Part shown: positions 23,949 through 33,809 of the stretch, piece by piece
Layout: each line of letters begins with the position of its first letter
Numbering within the stretch: the stretch's first letter is position 1
NCBI RefSeq assembly: GCF_004564275.1
Contig: NZ_SPDV01000016.1
Location: 1-64,000 of the forward strand
Reading direction: 5' to 3'
Length of the DNA stretch: 64,000 bases
Origin: Sphingomonas parva (ex Maeng et al. 2020)
GTDB taxonomy: Bacteria > Pseudomonadota > Alphaproteobacteria > Sphingomonadales > Sphingomonadaceae
The notes under the pieces: generated by a model
Seen by the model: only the letters and a program-made list of their open reading frames with translations
What the model was told of the DNA's origin: nothing
Database searches by the model: none
Program-made: the position numbers and the translations under genes

Positions 23949-26900
23949 ATGCTGGGACGTCTCGTCGACCTTTCGGTCCGCTACCGCTTCGCGGTCGCCG
24001 CGTTCGCCCTCGTCCTGCTGATCTACGGCGGCCGAGAACTCCTCCGGCTGCCGATCGACGCCGTGCCGGACATCACCAACAAGCAGGTCGTCGTCACGAC
24101 GATCGCGCCGGCGCTGGGGCCGGAGGAGGTCGAGAGCCAAGTCACCTTCCCGCTCGAGACGGCGCTCGCCGGCATACCGGGCCTCGAGGGAACGCGGTCG
24201 CTCTCGCGCCACGGCATCTCGCAGATCACCGCGGTGTTCGAGGATGACACCGACATCTACTTTGCGCGCAATCTCGTCAATGAGCGCCTCCGCTCGGCGC
24301 AGGCGAGCCTGCCGGAAGGCGTCGACTTCACGATGGGTCCGCTCGCCACCGGCCTTGGCGAAGTTTTCATCTGGACCGTCGAGTTTGAACGACGCGCGTC
24401 TCAGGGGCCCTATGTGACGCCGGAAGGCGAGCGCCTCACCAACGAGATCGAGCGCGCAACCTATTTGCGCACGGTGCAGGACTGGATCATCGCCCCGCAG
24501 CTGAAGAACGTGCCGGGTGTCGCCGCGATCGACGTGCAGGGCGGTTATGTGAAGGAATATGCGGTCCGACCCGACGCGGGGCGCCTGGCGTCCTACGGCA
24601 TCGGGCTGCGCCAGCTGGTCGATGCCTTGGAGCATGCGAACCAGGTCGCCGGCGCAGGCTATGTCACGCGCGGCGGCGAAGCCTTCATCGTTCGGGCCGA
24701 TGCGCGCGTGCGGACGATCGAGGAACTCGCCCAGACGCCGGTGGGACGCCGGGGCGGACTCGTCATCCGGGTCTCCGACATCGCGACGGTCGGGGTCGGG
24801 CAAGCGCCTCGCCTGGGCGCGGCGAGCGAGAACGGGCGGGAGGTGGTGATCGGCACCGCGCTGATGCTGGCCGGCGAGAACAGCCGGACGGTGGCGGCGC
24901 GGGTCGGCGACAAGCTACGGGAGATCAACCGCAGTCTGCCTGCCGGGATCGTCGCGAACCCGGTCCTCGACCGCACGAAGCTGGTCGACTCCACGATCCG
25001 CACCGTGGAGCACAACCTCGCCTTCGGTGCGCTGCTCGTCGTCGCGGTTCTGTTCTTCATGCTCGGCAACGTCCGCGCCGCGATCATCACCGCCGCAGTG
25101 ATCCCGCTGTCCTTCCTGTCCGCGGCGATCGCGATGCGAAGGTTCGGAATCAGCGGCAATCTGATGAGCCTCGGCGCGCTCGATTTCGGCCTGATCGTCG
25201 ACGGCGCCGTGGTGGTGATCGAGAACACGCTGCGGCGGCTCGGGACGCTACGCGGCAATCTCGGCCGATCCCTGACCCTGCGGGAAAGGCTCGGCGCCGC
25301 GGCCCAGGCCACACGCGAGATGGCACGGCCAGCGGCCTATGGGCAGGCGATCATCCTGCTCGTCTTCGCGCCGCTGCTCGCGTTCGAAGGCGTCGAAGGC
25401 AAGATGTTCGCGCCGATGGCGAGCACCGTCATGTTCGCTCTCGCCGGGGCGTTCATCCTGTCGCTGACCTTCGTCCCCGCGATGGCGGCCCTGTTCCTGA
25501 AGGAGCCCGAGTATCCGGAGGAGGAGACGAAGCTCTCGGCCGCAGCGAAGCTGCGCTTCGAGCCGTGGCTTCGGAGAGCGGTCGCGGCGCCCAAGGCGGT
25601 TGCGGCCGCCGCCGGCATCGCCCTCCTCATCGGCGTGGTCGCTTTCTCCACGCTCGGGCGCGAGTTCATTCCGCAGCTCGACGAGCACGACATGCTCGTG
25701 CAGGCGATCCGCGTGCCCTCCACGTCGCTCGAGCAGGCGCAGCAGATGCAGTTCCGGGTGGAAAGGACGCTCTCGGCCATGCCCGAGGTGGCGCTGGTCT
25801 TCACGCGCACCGGCACGGCCGAGCTCGCCTCCGATCCGATGCCGCCGAACGTGTCCGACACCTTCGTCATGCTGAAGCCGCGCAAGGGATGGCCGAACCC
25901 GCGCCTGCCCAAGGCGGACTTGGTCGCGCGGATGGAGAAGGAGCTCGGCAAGCTTCTCGGCAACAATTACGAGTTCACCCAGCCGATCCAGATGCGGTTC
26001 AACGAGCTGATCGCGGGGGTGCGAGCGGATGTCGCGGTGAAGATCTTCGGCGACGACTTCGAGGCCATGACCACGCAGGCCAACCAGATCGCCAAGGTGC
26101 TCGGCAGCATCGAAGGCGCCGCCGACGTGCGGGTGGAACAGGTCAGCGGCCAGCCGACGATCACGGCGACGGTCGATCGGACCGCGGCGGCCGCGCTCGG
26201 AGTCCATGCCAGCGATGCCGCCGACGTGCTCTCGATCGCGATGGGTGGGCGCGAGGCCGGCCAGGTACTCGAGGGGGACCGCCGGTTCGACGTTGTCGTC
26301 CGCCTCGACGAGGCGACGCGCGGCGACCCTGCGGTGATGAACCAGCTGCCGGTGATCCCAGAGGAAGCGGAGATGGGCTTCACCGCCCCGGTGCCGCTGT
26401 CGACGATCGCCCGGTTCGACACCGCCGAAGGACCGAACCAGATCAGCCGCGAGAATGGCAAGAGGCGGATCACCGTCCAGGCCAATGTGCGCGGACGCGA
26501 TCTCGGTTCGTTTGTCGATGAAGCGCGCAGCCGTGTCGCTTCGGATGTGAAAGTCCAACCCGGCTATTGGCTCGAATGGGGCGGCACATTCGAGAATCTG
26601 GAACGGGCAAGCCAGCGGCTGATGCTGATCATCCCGATGGTCGCGCTGCTGATCGGCATCCTGCTGTTCCTCGGCCTGGGCTCGGTCTGGCAGGCGCTGC
26701 TCGTGTTCGCCTGCGTCCCACTGGCACTGGTCGGCGGTGCGCTGGCGCTGCTGCTGCGCGGCATGCCGTTCTCGATCTCGGCATCGGTCGGCTTCATCGC
26801 GGTGTCAGGCGTCGCGACGCTCAATGGCCTGGTGCTGATGCAGGCGCTGAAGGAACGGCTCGGCGAGATCGGCGACCGTCAGGAGGCCATCGTCCAGGCC

Positions 26901-27149
26901 ACCGTGGGACGGCTTCGCGCGGTGCTCACGACCGCGCTGGTCGCCATTCTCGGCTTCGTGCCGATGGCGGTGGCGAGCGGCGCCGGCGCCGAGGTCCAGA
27001 AGCCTCTGGCGACGGTCGTGATCGGCGGGCTGCTGACCGCGACGGTGCTGACGCTGTTCGTTCTGCCGGCGATGAGCCAGTGGGTGCTGCGTCCCGATCG
27101 GAAGAGCGCCGATCCGGAGCTCGAAACCAGCCCGGTTCCGGCCGAATGA
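23949..27149 (+). CDS. czcA: CzcA-type heavy-metal RND efflux transporter
   Basis: 1066 residues, the normal length of HME-RND pumps, with two blocks of membrane helices separated by large periplasmic loops. The proton-relay motif in helix 4, LDFGLIVDGAVVVIEN, is the DFG-x3-DG-x4-EN signature of the zinc/cobalt/cadmium subgroup. Early motifs include PDITNKQVVVTTIAPALGPE and FPLETALAGIPG. Powered by proton influx, it moves divalent metal through CzcB and CzcC out of the cell. The stop overlaps the ATG of the following small gene (ATGA). Confidence 0.95.
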   Translation: MLGRLVDLSVRYRFAVAAFALVLLIYGGRELLRLPIDAVPDITNKQVVVTTIAPALGPEEVESQVTFPLETALAGIPGLEGTRSLSRHGISQITAVFEDDTDIYFARNLVNERLRSAQASLPEGVDFTMGPLATGLGEVFIWTVEFERRASQGPYVTPEGERLTNEIERATYLRTVQDWIIAPQLKNVPGVAAIDVQGGYVKEYAVRPDAGRLASYGIGLRQLVDALEHANQVAGAGYVTRGGEAFIVRADARVRTIEELAQTPVGRRGGLVIRVSDIATVGVGQAPRLGAASENGREVVIGTALMLAGENSRTVAARVGDKLREINRSLPAGIVANPVLDRTKLVDSTIRTVEHNLAFGALLVVAVLFFMLGNVRAAIITAAVIPLSFLSAAIAMRRFGISGNLMSLGALDFGLIVDGAVVVIENTLRRLGTLRGNLGRSLTLRERLGAAAQATREMARPAAYGQAIILLVFAPLLAFEGVEGKMFAPMASTVMFALAGAFILSLTFVPAMAALFLKEPEYPEEETKLSAAAKLRFEPWLRRAVAAPKAVAAAAGIALLIGVVAFSTLGREFIPQLDEHDMLVQAIRVPSTSLEQAQQMQFRVERTLSAMPEVALVFTRTGTAELASDPMPPNVSDTFVMLKPRKGWPNPRLPKADLVARMEKELGKLLGNNYEFTQPIQMRFNELIAGVRADVAVKIFGDDFEAMTTQANQIAKVLGSIEGAADVRVEQVSGQPTITATVDRTAAAALGVHASDAADVLSIAMGGREAGQVLEGDRRFDVVVRLDEATRGDPAVMNQLPVIPEEAEMGFTAPVPLSTIARFDTAEGPNQISRENGKRRITVQANVRGRDLGSFVDEARSRVASDVKVQPGYWLEWGGTFENLERASQRLMLIIPMVALLIGILLFLGLGSVWQALLVFACVPLALVGGALALLLRGMPFSISASVGFIAVSGVATLNGLVLMQALKERLGEIGDRQEAIVQATVGRLRAVLTTALVAILGFVPMAVASGAGAEVQKPLATVVIGGLLTATVLTLFVLPAMSQWVLRPDRKSADPELETSPVPAE

Positions 27150-27490
27150 GAGGAGCCCAGGCCATAACCGCGGCAGGGCGATACGCCGCTCTCGCGATTT
27201 TCCTAGCGGGGATCGGCTGCTCGAGCGCTTCCGAAGAGACCGAAGCGGCGGCGGTGCTTTGCGCGGCGGAATCGCTTTATCAATCCCGCCTGCCGGAGCG
27301 CACGACCGCCGAGGGCGACCAACTCCGCAGCCGCGCGGCGCGCTTTCGGGAAATGCTGCCAGCCGAGCAGCGGGACAAGGCGACGGTGCGGATAGACGCT
27401 CTGGCGGACCGACGACAGGAAAGCGCTCTGGCGACGCCGAGAGAATGCGACTCCATGCTGACCAGGCAAGCGCCTGGGGAAGGAGCCTGA
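27146..27490 (+). CDS. Small exported protein between czcA and czcD
   Basis: 114 residues. A hydrophobic N-terminus (YAALAIFLAGIGCSS) resembles a lipoprotein signal with cysteine at residue ~25, though the lipobox is imperfect. The mature part is charged and helical and has two further cysteines. It overlaps czcA by four bases and precedes czcD by three, so it is firmly in the operon. The family is unrecognised; it may act as an accessory metal-binding protein. Confidence 0.6.
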   Translation: MRGAQAITAAGRYAALAIFLAGIGCSSASEETEAAAVLCAAESLYQSRLPERTTAEGDQLRSRAARFREMLPAEQRDKATVRIDALADRRQESALATPRECDSMLTRQAPGEGA

Positions 27491-27493
27491 TCG

Positions 27494-28435
27494 TTGGCTC
27501 ACTCCCATGACCATGCGAAGCACGACGGACATGCGCATGGCCCGGGGCACAGCCACGCCCCGGCGGATTTCGGACGCGCGTTCCTGATCGGGACAACGCT
27601 CAACATCGGCTTCGTCATCGTCGAGGCGGGCTTCGGCTTCGCCACCAACTCGATGGCGCTGCTCGCCGACGCGGGGCACAATCTCTCGGACGTGCTGGGG
27701 CTGCTCGTCGCCTGGGCGGCGGCGACGCTGGCGAAGAAGAGCCCGTCGGAGCGCTACACATACGGATGGCGCCGTTCCTCCATCCTCGCGGCGCTGTTCA
27801 ACGCGCTGTTCCTGCTCGTCGCGATCGGCGCGATCGCGTTCGAGGCGGTGCGGCGCTTCTCGCATCCGCAACCGGTCGAAGGCGGCACCGTCATGCTGGT
27901 CGCCGGCATCGGCGTCGTCATCAACACCGTGACGGCCCTGCTCTTCGCCAGCGGCCGAAAGGGCGACATCAACATCCGCGGCGCCTATCTGCACATGGCC
28001 GCCGATGCGGCGGTCTCGGCCGGAGTCGTCGTCGCCGGCCTCGTCATCCTGCAGACCGGCTGGAGCTGGATCGATCCGGTGACCAGCCTCGCCATCGCCG
28101 TCGTGATCCTCATCGGCACCTGGGGCCTGCTGAAAGAATCGGTCGCGCTGTCGATGGATCGGGTGCCGAGCGGGATCGATCCCGAAGCGGTGACCACCTC
28201 GCTCGAGGGCCTGACCGGCGTCGCCCGGGTGCACGATCTCCACATCTGGCCGATGAGCACGACGGAGATCGCGCTCACCTGCCACCTGGTGATGCCCGGC
28301 GGCCGGCCGAAAGACGACTTCCTACGCGGGGCCGCGACCATGCTGCGAGAGCGCTACGGCATCGAGCACACGACCATCCAGATCGAGACGGATCTGGACG
28401 AAGATTGCGAGCAGGCTCCCCAAGGCACGCTATGA
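27494..28435 (+). CDS. czcD: CzcD-type cation diffusion facilitator
   Basis: 313 residues. The N-terminus is histidine-rich (HSHDHAKHDGHAHGPGHSH). Six membrane helices hold the metal site in ADAGHNLSDVLGLLVA (H-x3-D) and HMAADAAVSAG. A cytoplasmic C-terminal domain (VARVHDLHIWPMSTTEIALT) binds additional metal. It exports Zn/Co/Cd from cytoplasm to periplasm, feeding the CzcCBA pump. The start is a TTG, fixed by AAGGAG eight bases ahead and by MAHSHDH; TTG starts usually lower expression. Confidence 0.93.
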   Translation: MAHSHDHAKHDGHAHGPGHSHAPADFGRAFLIGTTLNIGFVIVEAGFGFATNSMALLADAGHNLSDVLGLLVAWAAATLAKKSPSERYTYGWRRSSILAALFNALFLLVAIGAIAFEAVRRFSHPQPVEGGTVMLVAGIGVVINTVTALLFASGRKGDINIRGAYLHMAADAAVSAGVVVAGLVILQTGWSWIDPVTSLAIAVVILIGTWGLLKESVALSMDRVPSGIDPEAVTTSLEGLTGVARVHDLHIWPMSTTEIALTCHLVMPGGRPKDDFLRGAATMLRERYGIEHTTIQIETDLDEDCEQAPQGTL

Positions 28436-28475
28436 GGAGGATCAAGATGCCGAGCCCTGGAGAGAGGCTGCCGTG

Positions 28476-28910
28476 ATGCGCTACCTCGGAGACCGTCCGC
28501 GCCTTGTGCTCGCCGCCATGGCGCTCGTGCTCGCCGCGATCCTGGCGACGCTGCTCCTGATGGACCGCGGCATGCGCGAACGGGCAGTCGATATGTTCGG
28601 CTACGGCGGCGAGCATAGCGACGAAAGCTACGGCGGCCGCGACCTCTTCCACACCGGCGTGCCGATCAGGAGCGAGCTCGCCGGCGAGACCTACGCAGCC
28701 TACGACGCTCGGCGAGACGCTAGCTCCCCACAGGGGGCCTTCCGAGGCTTTCCCTGCCTCGGGACGTGCGACGTATACGCGGCGGGCTACAACTGGGCTG
28801 CACGCCAGCGCTTGAACGAACCTCTGCAATGCCGTGGTCCGAGCTGGCCGTTCGTCGAGGGATGCGCAGCGTACGTGCTAGCGGCCGCCCCCACCGGCGC
28901 TGGGCTCTAG
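28476..28910 (+). CDS. Single-pass membrane protein, unknown
   Basis: 144 residues. An N-terminal helix (LVLAAMALVLAAILATLLLM) anchors a periplasmic domain with four cysteines (FPCLGTCDVY and CRGPSWPFVEGC) that could form disulfides. It follows czcD by 40 bp with a GAGAGG ribosome site, so it is probably the last gene of the czc operon. No family was recognised. Confidence 0.55.
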   Translation: MRYLGDRPRLVLAAMALVLAAILATLLLMDRGMRERAVDMFGYGGEHSDESYGGRDLFHTGVPIRSELAGETYAAYDARRDASSPQGAFRGFPCLGTCDVYAAGYNWAARQRLNEPLQCRGPSWPFVEGCAAYVLAAAPTGAGL

Positions 28911-28948
28911 CCGGGCAACGTATCCTTACGAACTAGAACATCAAAGCA

Positions 28949-29209
28949 ATGCGTACCCCCTCGCTCCTCCTCATCCTTACTGCTCTGACCAGCTGCGCGG
29001 CGACCAGCTCTCGCCAGCTGGATATTCGATCACAAGGCCAATCGCTGAGGGCTCGTCTTCTTGCGGCGGGGAGCCGCCCTTTACCGCGTGGCGGTAGCGA
29101 GGCTCGCGACCGGCAGATCTGTGCTATGAGTAGGCTATCGTCGGGACGATTTTCAGGCCTCAATTTCACCCTCGCCTCTCCGCCTGCAGTGCTGCTTCGG
29201 CTGCAGTGA
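28949..29209 (+). CDS. Possible lipoprotein fragment
   Basis: 86 codons. MRTPSLLLILTALTSCAATS is a good lipoprotein signal (lipobox LTSC), but the rest lacks gene-like features. The region beyond it is degraded, so this may be the 5' remnant of a larger gene. Low confidence. Confidence 0.35.
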   Translation: MRTPSLLLILTALTSCAATSSRQLDIRSQGQSLRARLLAAGSRPLPRGGSEARDRQICAMSRLSSGRFSGLNFTLASPPAVLLRLQ

Positions 29210-29402
29210 GGCTCTCGAGCGCTGACGCTGAGTCGGTTTGAGCATCTTCCTTGGTGACGGCGGCGTCGGCAACTTTCGTATGGGCGATCCATCCCTCTGA
29301 CCACTGGTAAGCTTGAACGAACCGGCTGGATGCCGCCGGCTCGCTGCGACATCACCGAGCGGCCGGCCTTGCTCTCCGCCTCAGCGCGGGCAAAAAAGAA
29401 CT

Positions 29403-30831
29403 ATGCGAATTTTACACACAAGCGACTGGCACCTCGGAAGACACTTTCACGGGATGCCCCTTGATGAAGACCACGACACCGTTCTCGCGCAGGTTGAGCG
29501 CCCCGGAAGAGCCGGCGACGACGCTCGAGGACGCGATTGCAGATATCGATGAGGCGCTTCAAGCATTAGGCGCCCCGAAGGACATCGCTTTGCTCGAGCA
29601 GAATGTTCAGAACGCCAAGACACAGCTGGATGCGGCATCAGCCGCGTCATCGAAGGCTGACGGCAGGCTGCAGGAGGCAAGGACCGATGAAGCGGTCGCC
29701 CGCCGCTCCTATGAGGACCACATCGCCGATGTGCCCGAGCGATACCGAGACGAGTCCGTCCTCCAGCAAGCCCAAGGCGAGATCGAAAAATCCATTGCTG
29801 GCCGAAAGAAGGCGGTCGCAGAGGCAGAGAACGCCCTACGAAAGGCGGGCGAAGCAAAGGCTAAGGCTGACGCTGACCTCACTAACGCCACAGCCCGGAG
29901 CAGCGATGCGGTTCGCGAAGCGGCCCGCGCGCGGAAACAGTTCGCGGCCCGCCTGCAAGAAATCGGCATCTCCGATCAGCAGTATCGGACCTTCGTGCAG
30001 CACGTGCCCGAGATCGAGGCCCTAACGTCCGTCGTAGACGAGCATGAAGTAGCATTGCGGACCGCTGCGGGTGCAGCCGCGCAAGCCTCAGCGGCCATCA
30101 AGAACACGCAGCGACCCGACCTCGCCATCTTGACGGGCACCCGGGACGCGGCACGCCAGGCAGCGGACGCCTCAAAGCACGAACATGCGGCGGCTCGTGC
30201 CATGTACGACGGACTTGTCGCCCTTCGAACGGAGCTATCGGAGGAACTAACCCGTCTCCGCCGGCTCGAGGAGGAAACCGGCCCCCTGCGCGCGCGGGCG
30301 GACGCGTTCTCCGGGCAAAACGAGATGAACACTGCGCTCGAGAGCTTCGCGATCGGTGCCATGTTCGATCAGGTGCTGGAGGCAGCGAACCTTCGCCTGG
30401 AGCCGATGACATCAGGTCGCTACCGACTCGAGAGGGACGTCGAGGCCGGCGGCGGACGAACTAAGCGAGGCCTCGACATCCGGGTTCATGATATCGAGAC
30501 GGGGCGCCCGCGGGATCTCAGCACCCTCTCAGGGGGCGAGACCTTCATCGCGGCCCTGTCGCTCGCCCTCGGCCTCTCCGATATCGTCGAGGCCAGTCAT
30601 GGTGCGATCCGTCTTGACACCATTTTCATCGACGAGGGCTTCGGAAGCCTGGACACCGAGAATGACAGCGGCACCTTGGACCGCGTGCTTCAGGTTCTAC
30701 AAGATATCGTCGGTGCGAACCGAGCCGTCGGGCTCATATCGCACGTGCCGCTCGTTCAACAGGCGGTGCCGAACGGCTTTACGGTGCTCAAAGGCGTGGG
30801 AGGGAGTTCGATCGAAAAGCGTGCTGCCTGA
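29403..30831 (+). pseudogene. sbcC: Internally deleted sbcD-sbcC pair (nuclease remnant)
   Basis: The first ~28 codons from ATG 29403 are the start of SbcD (MRILHTSDWHLGRHFHGMPL). Near 29490 the sequence jumps into the second half of SbcC: a coiled coil, then the ABC signature LSGGETFIAALSLALGLSD and Walker B DTIFIDEGFGSLD near the end. The SbcD phosphoesterase core and the SbcC Walker A half, well over a kilobase in intact genes, are missing, and the two parts lie in different frames. A 456-codon frame starting at 29461 covers the SbcC part, but the product cannot be an active SbcCD nuclease. Confidence 0.85.
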
Positions 30832-30971
30832 CGTACGACCGAGGCTGGCCGTGAGCAGACTGGCGGCTTCGGCCGGATCCGCGCAATGCGGAATTTACGA
30901 CGGAACGGAGTGATTTCCGGCAACGGTCTCCAGTCATCAGCGGCAGACCCAAGGTGGTCCTCTGATTGGGC

Positions 30972-32198
30972 TCATCCTCCGACTCGTGGGCCGGCACACG
31001 AACATTCTGAGCCGCTATAGAGCAATTGGACTATGCTGGAGGCCGTCAGGCTCAGCCGGCGAAGCACATTGGCCAAGTGCCGCTGCTTGATCGGATGTTG
31101 ATATAGTTCCGGCTCTTCGATCCCCAAGATCAGAGTAGGCGCATCGGGTGGAGCGGCCTGCTCATTGCCGTCACCTCCAGCCTCCCCTAGCTCGCCGACA
31201 GTTGTCGACGTGCGAGCGAGGTGCTGCAACAGAGTGAAGACGAATGCCCGCTGTAATCCGTGCCCTTGCCGGTCCACAGGACCGCCAAACCCATCGTCGC
31301 TGAGCGAGACATCTGCGACCGGTAAGGGGACGGGGAACTCCCCGACGGCCCTCCAACTGAGTCCAACTGCAGCCTCCTGATAGAGATTCTGTAAATCACC
31401 TGTCAGCCGCCCAGCCAGCAAACCAAGCTCCGGCATATTCTCCGGAGCAACAAGCTCTTGGTACCTTGTCGTCATTTCGTTTTTGAATTCGAGGATGTCC
31501 TGCCGTTGGAGAATGGAACTGCGAACAACGAGCTCCAAGAGCCGACCTATTGCGCTTGACTTAGCGTCGGCAGCGTCGGCCGCTGCCTCACGCACGGCTG
31601 GCACAAATACAAACGTCGTGAACTTTTGGAGAGCCCCTCGGCTAGCGTTTTGAAAGCCAAAGAACTGCCCGTCATCAAGGTGTAGCGTAAGCTGGTCGAG
31701 ATGGTCTCCCTCCCAGGCTAGCAGGGCAGCGTCCACAGCTGCAGCGCTCGAGGCCGCTGGAAGCCCTGCGTAGTCGGGATTGTTCGCTCTAAGGTCTCGA
31801 TAAGCATCTCGTTTCAAGCCTGCGGCAGTTTGCGAGCGGATGGGAATGAAGTCAGCATTTTGTAGAACGGCGCCATGATACCGGCCACTCAACGGCGTGG
31901 CGTCAAAGATCCTGGTCACCACGAGCTCGCCGTCTCTAACTCGGCTTTCGAATGCTTCGATCTCGGCTTGCGTCAAATGCCCAAAGGTTAGTTCGATCTC
32001 GATCGCCTGACTCTGGTCGCGTCCAAAAAAGTCGTCGGCGTCCAAGGATTTTGCGGTAGAATAGAAGCGCTCGATCGCTTTAAGAATGCTGGATTTGCCT
32101 GCCCCGTTGGCCCCGACGAGGGCCATGTGCGGCCCCATTGCCACCGAGACATTCTTGAGTGATCGAAAGTTCTTCACTCGCACATGGACAAGCTGCAT
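30972..32198 (-). pseudogene. Truncated OLD-family AAA ATPase
   Basis: From ATG 32198 (GGGGGGATC ahead): MQLVHVRVKNFRSLKNVSVA, Walker A GANGAGKSS at 29-37, and Walker B LILGIEEPELYQHP near the end. In intact OLD nucleases a TTHSP segment and a C-terminal TOPRIM nuclease domain follow. Here the frame turns into unrelated sequence (RRLSLTASSIVQLLYSGSEC) and stops, so the nuclease half is lost. It faces the sbcC remnant tail to tail, and the 140 bp between them is unrecognisable. OLD/Gabija-like proteins act in phage defence; this copy is probably dead. Confidence 0.75.
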
Positions 32199-32232
32199 AC
32201 GCGTAAGATCCCCCCCAACGTGGAGTTTGCCA

Positions 32233-32514
32233 ATGAATGATGCAATCATCAAGGCGATTGAGGATCGACGGCTGCTTACCTTTCGATACAAAGGTGTTGA
32301 GCGAACTGTCGAGCCGCACACGTATGGCTGCTCCCACAAAGGAGCCAACGGCCTATGCGCTTGGCAGCTGAGCGGAGGCAGTGCCTCGGGATATCGCCTC
32401 TTTCTAGAGCCCGAAATGGGGGATATCCAGGCGTCTGACCACCTGTTCGACGGGCCTCGTCCCGGCTATCACGCTGGTGACGACAGATTTATGACCATCT
32501 ACGCAGAACTATAA
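32233..32514 (+). CDS. Short WYL-domain-like protein
   Basis: 93 residues: AIEDRRLLTFRYKGVERTVE then EPHTYGCSHKGANGLCAWQL. This is the beta-barrel WYL fold in miniature (ligand or nucleic-acid sensing), without the usual helix-turn-helix. It is divergent from the OLD-like gene, starts 34 bp apart, and overlaps its likely promoter. It might have regulated that gene. Confidence 0.6.
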   Translation: MNDAIIKAIEDRRLLTFRYKGVERTVEPHTYGCSHKGANGLCAWQLSGGSASGYRLFLEPEMGDIQASDHLFDGPRPGYHAGDDRFMTIYAEL

Positions 32515-32618
32515 CTGATGATCGCGAGGGGTCTGCCTTTGGTGAGGCCCGAATCCCGGCACACGTAGGTATGCCCGCGAAGTGTCGTCCTTGCTTCCGA
32601 CATCCGAGGAAGCAACGG

Positions 32619-33809
32619 TCAGAGAGGTCTAGTCGGAGACAGCTCCTCCTGCTCGTGGACGAGATGCTCGAGCGCGATCAGGTCCCAAAGCGTCGTAATC
32701 GCGCTGTCCGTACATTGACCCCGCCGGATGCCTGGCTGGCGCTCGGCGACAGATCCAAGGTCGCGCAAGAGCTGCGGGTCCATCAAGTGGGGTCGCAGCC
32801 GGATGCCGCACGTTGCCAAGGCGAGCTCCAGATGTCGGAAGATTCGGACGCCGCCCGCATCCATGTCGCCCCAGTGAAATATGGGCACATCTGCCAGTGA
32901 GGCAATTCGAACTATGGCGGCCAGCGCGGCCCGCGAGGGGAACCCACCAGTATAAAGGACTAGGCCGCCATCGGACGAGGAGATCTCGCGGACATGTCGG
33001 ACGAAGGAAGCGTAGTTTTCCACCGTAAGCACGTAGGTCGCCGGTCCGGACAGGCCGACGCGGCTACCCTCCTCGGGAGGCAGGCCCACGAATGGCAGGG
33101 CCGGCAGGCTCTCCCCGTCCAGCACGATCGGACCCGCGAGAAGAAGTGGCTGGGCGAGCCGGACGATCCCAGCCGACGCCAGCCGCTCTGCAGGACGAAG
33201 CTTGAGGCCATCATCAAGCTGTGGGAACAGCGTCATCATGATGTGGACCACGGCGGGAAGCTGGCGCTCGAGCGCCTTGCTGTCTCGAGCCGTCCGCCTG
33301 GAGAAAGTGCGGTAATCCACCTCGGAGACATCCACCTCAAGGGAGCGGGCGCCTGCGGCAGCGGCGAGATCGAGCACCTGGCCGAGGCTGACGTCGTCCA
33401 ATGGGGCGATACCGTATCGAGAAACGCCGCGCTCCCAGGCAGCGCCGACCTCGTCTATAACTTCGTGGGCGCCAGCAAGGAGGTCGGAACGTTGCCGAAC
33501 GCGAGACAGAGCCTTCGCCACGGCGATGCGCGAAGGATCCCTTCCCAGGCGCCGGTATAGCACCTCCGGCTGAAGCAACGACACACCGGTCGCTGTCCAC
33601 TCACCCGCGACCCGCCGCCGAACGACCTTGATGCCCCCCTCGCGCTCCAGCTCCGCCAGCTCGCCAAAGAACGCATCCTGCGTCTCGATGTTGGGAAAAG
33701 CCTCCAATTCGATCCGCGCGGTGAGGCGCGTGGCCGAGGGGTTGGCCTCGTGTCGCCTGATCAATTCCGACAGCAAGGCATCGGTCTGGAAGAAGCCCTT
33801 ACGACTCAC
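32619..33809 (-). CDS. jetD: Wadjet anti-plasmid system nuclease subunit JetD
   Basis: 396 residues. The N-terminal DUF3322-type half is followed by a C-terminal TOPRIM-like DUF2220 domain (VLTVENYASFVRHV with E, and PIFHWGDMDAGGVRIFRHLE, the D-x-D motif). In Wadjet this subunit cuts circular DNA that the SMC-like motor has extruded. It is the last gene of the operon; its ATG overlaps the jetC stop by four bases. The length is normal for the family. Confidence 0.9.
   Translation of the reverse strand: MSRKGFFQTDALLSELIRRHEANPSATRLTARIELEAFPNIETQDAFFGELAELEREGGIKVVRRRVAGEWTATGVSLLQPEVLYRRLGRDPSRIAVAKALSRVRQRSDLLAGAHEVIDEVGAAWERGVSRYGIAPLDDVSLGQVLDLAAAAGARSLEVDVSEVDYRTFSRRTARDSKALERQLPAVVHIMMTLFPQLDDGLKLRPAERLASAGIVRLAQPLLLAGPIVLDGESLPALPFVGLPPEEGSRVGLSGPATYVLTVENYASFVRHVREISSSDGGLVLYTGGFPSRAALAAIVRIASLADVPIFHWGDMDAGGVRIFRHLELALATCGIRLRPHLMDPQLLRDLGSVAERQPGIRRGQCTDSAITTLWDLIALEHLVHEQEELSPTRPL

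Noticed and set aside
29461-30831. The 456-codon frame as an intact SbcC
   Set aside because: It begins in the middle of the protein, lacks the Walker A half, and its first residues come from the sbcD fragment read in another frame.
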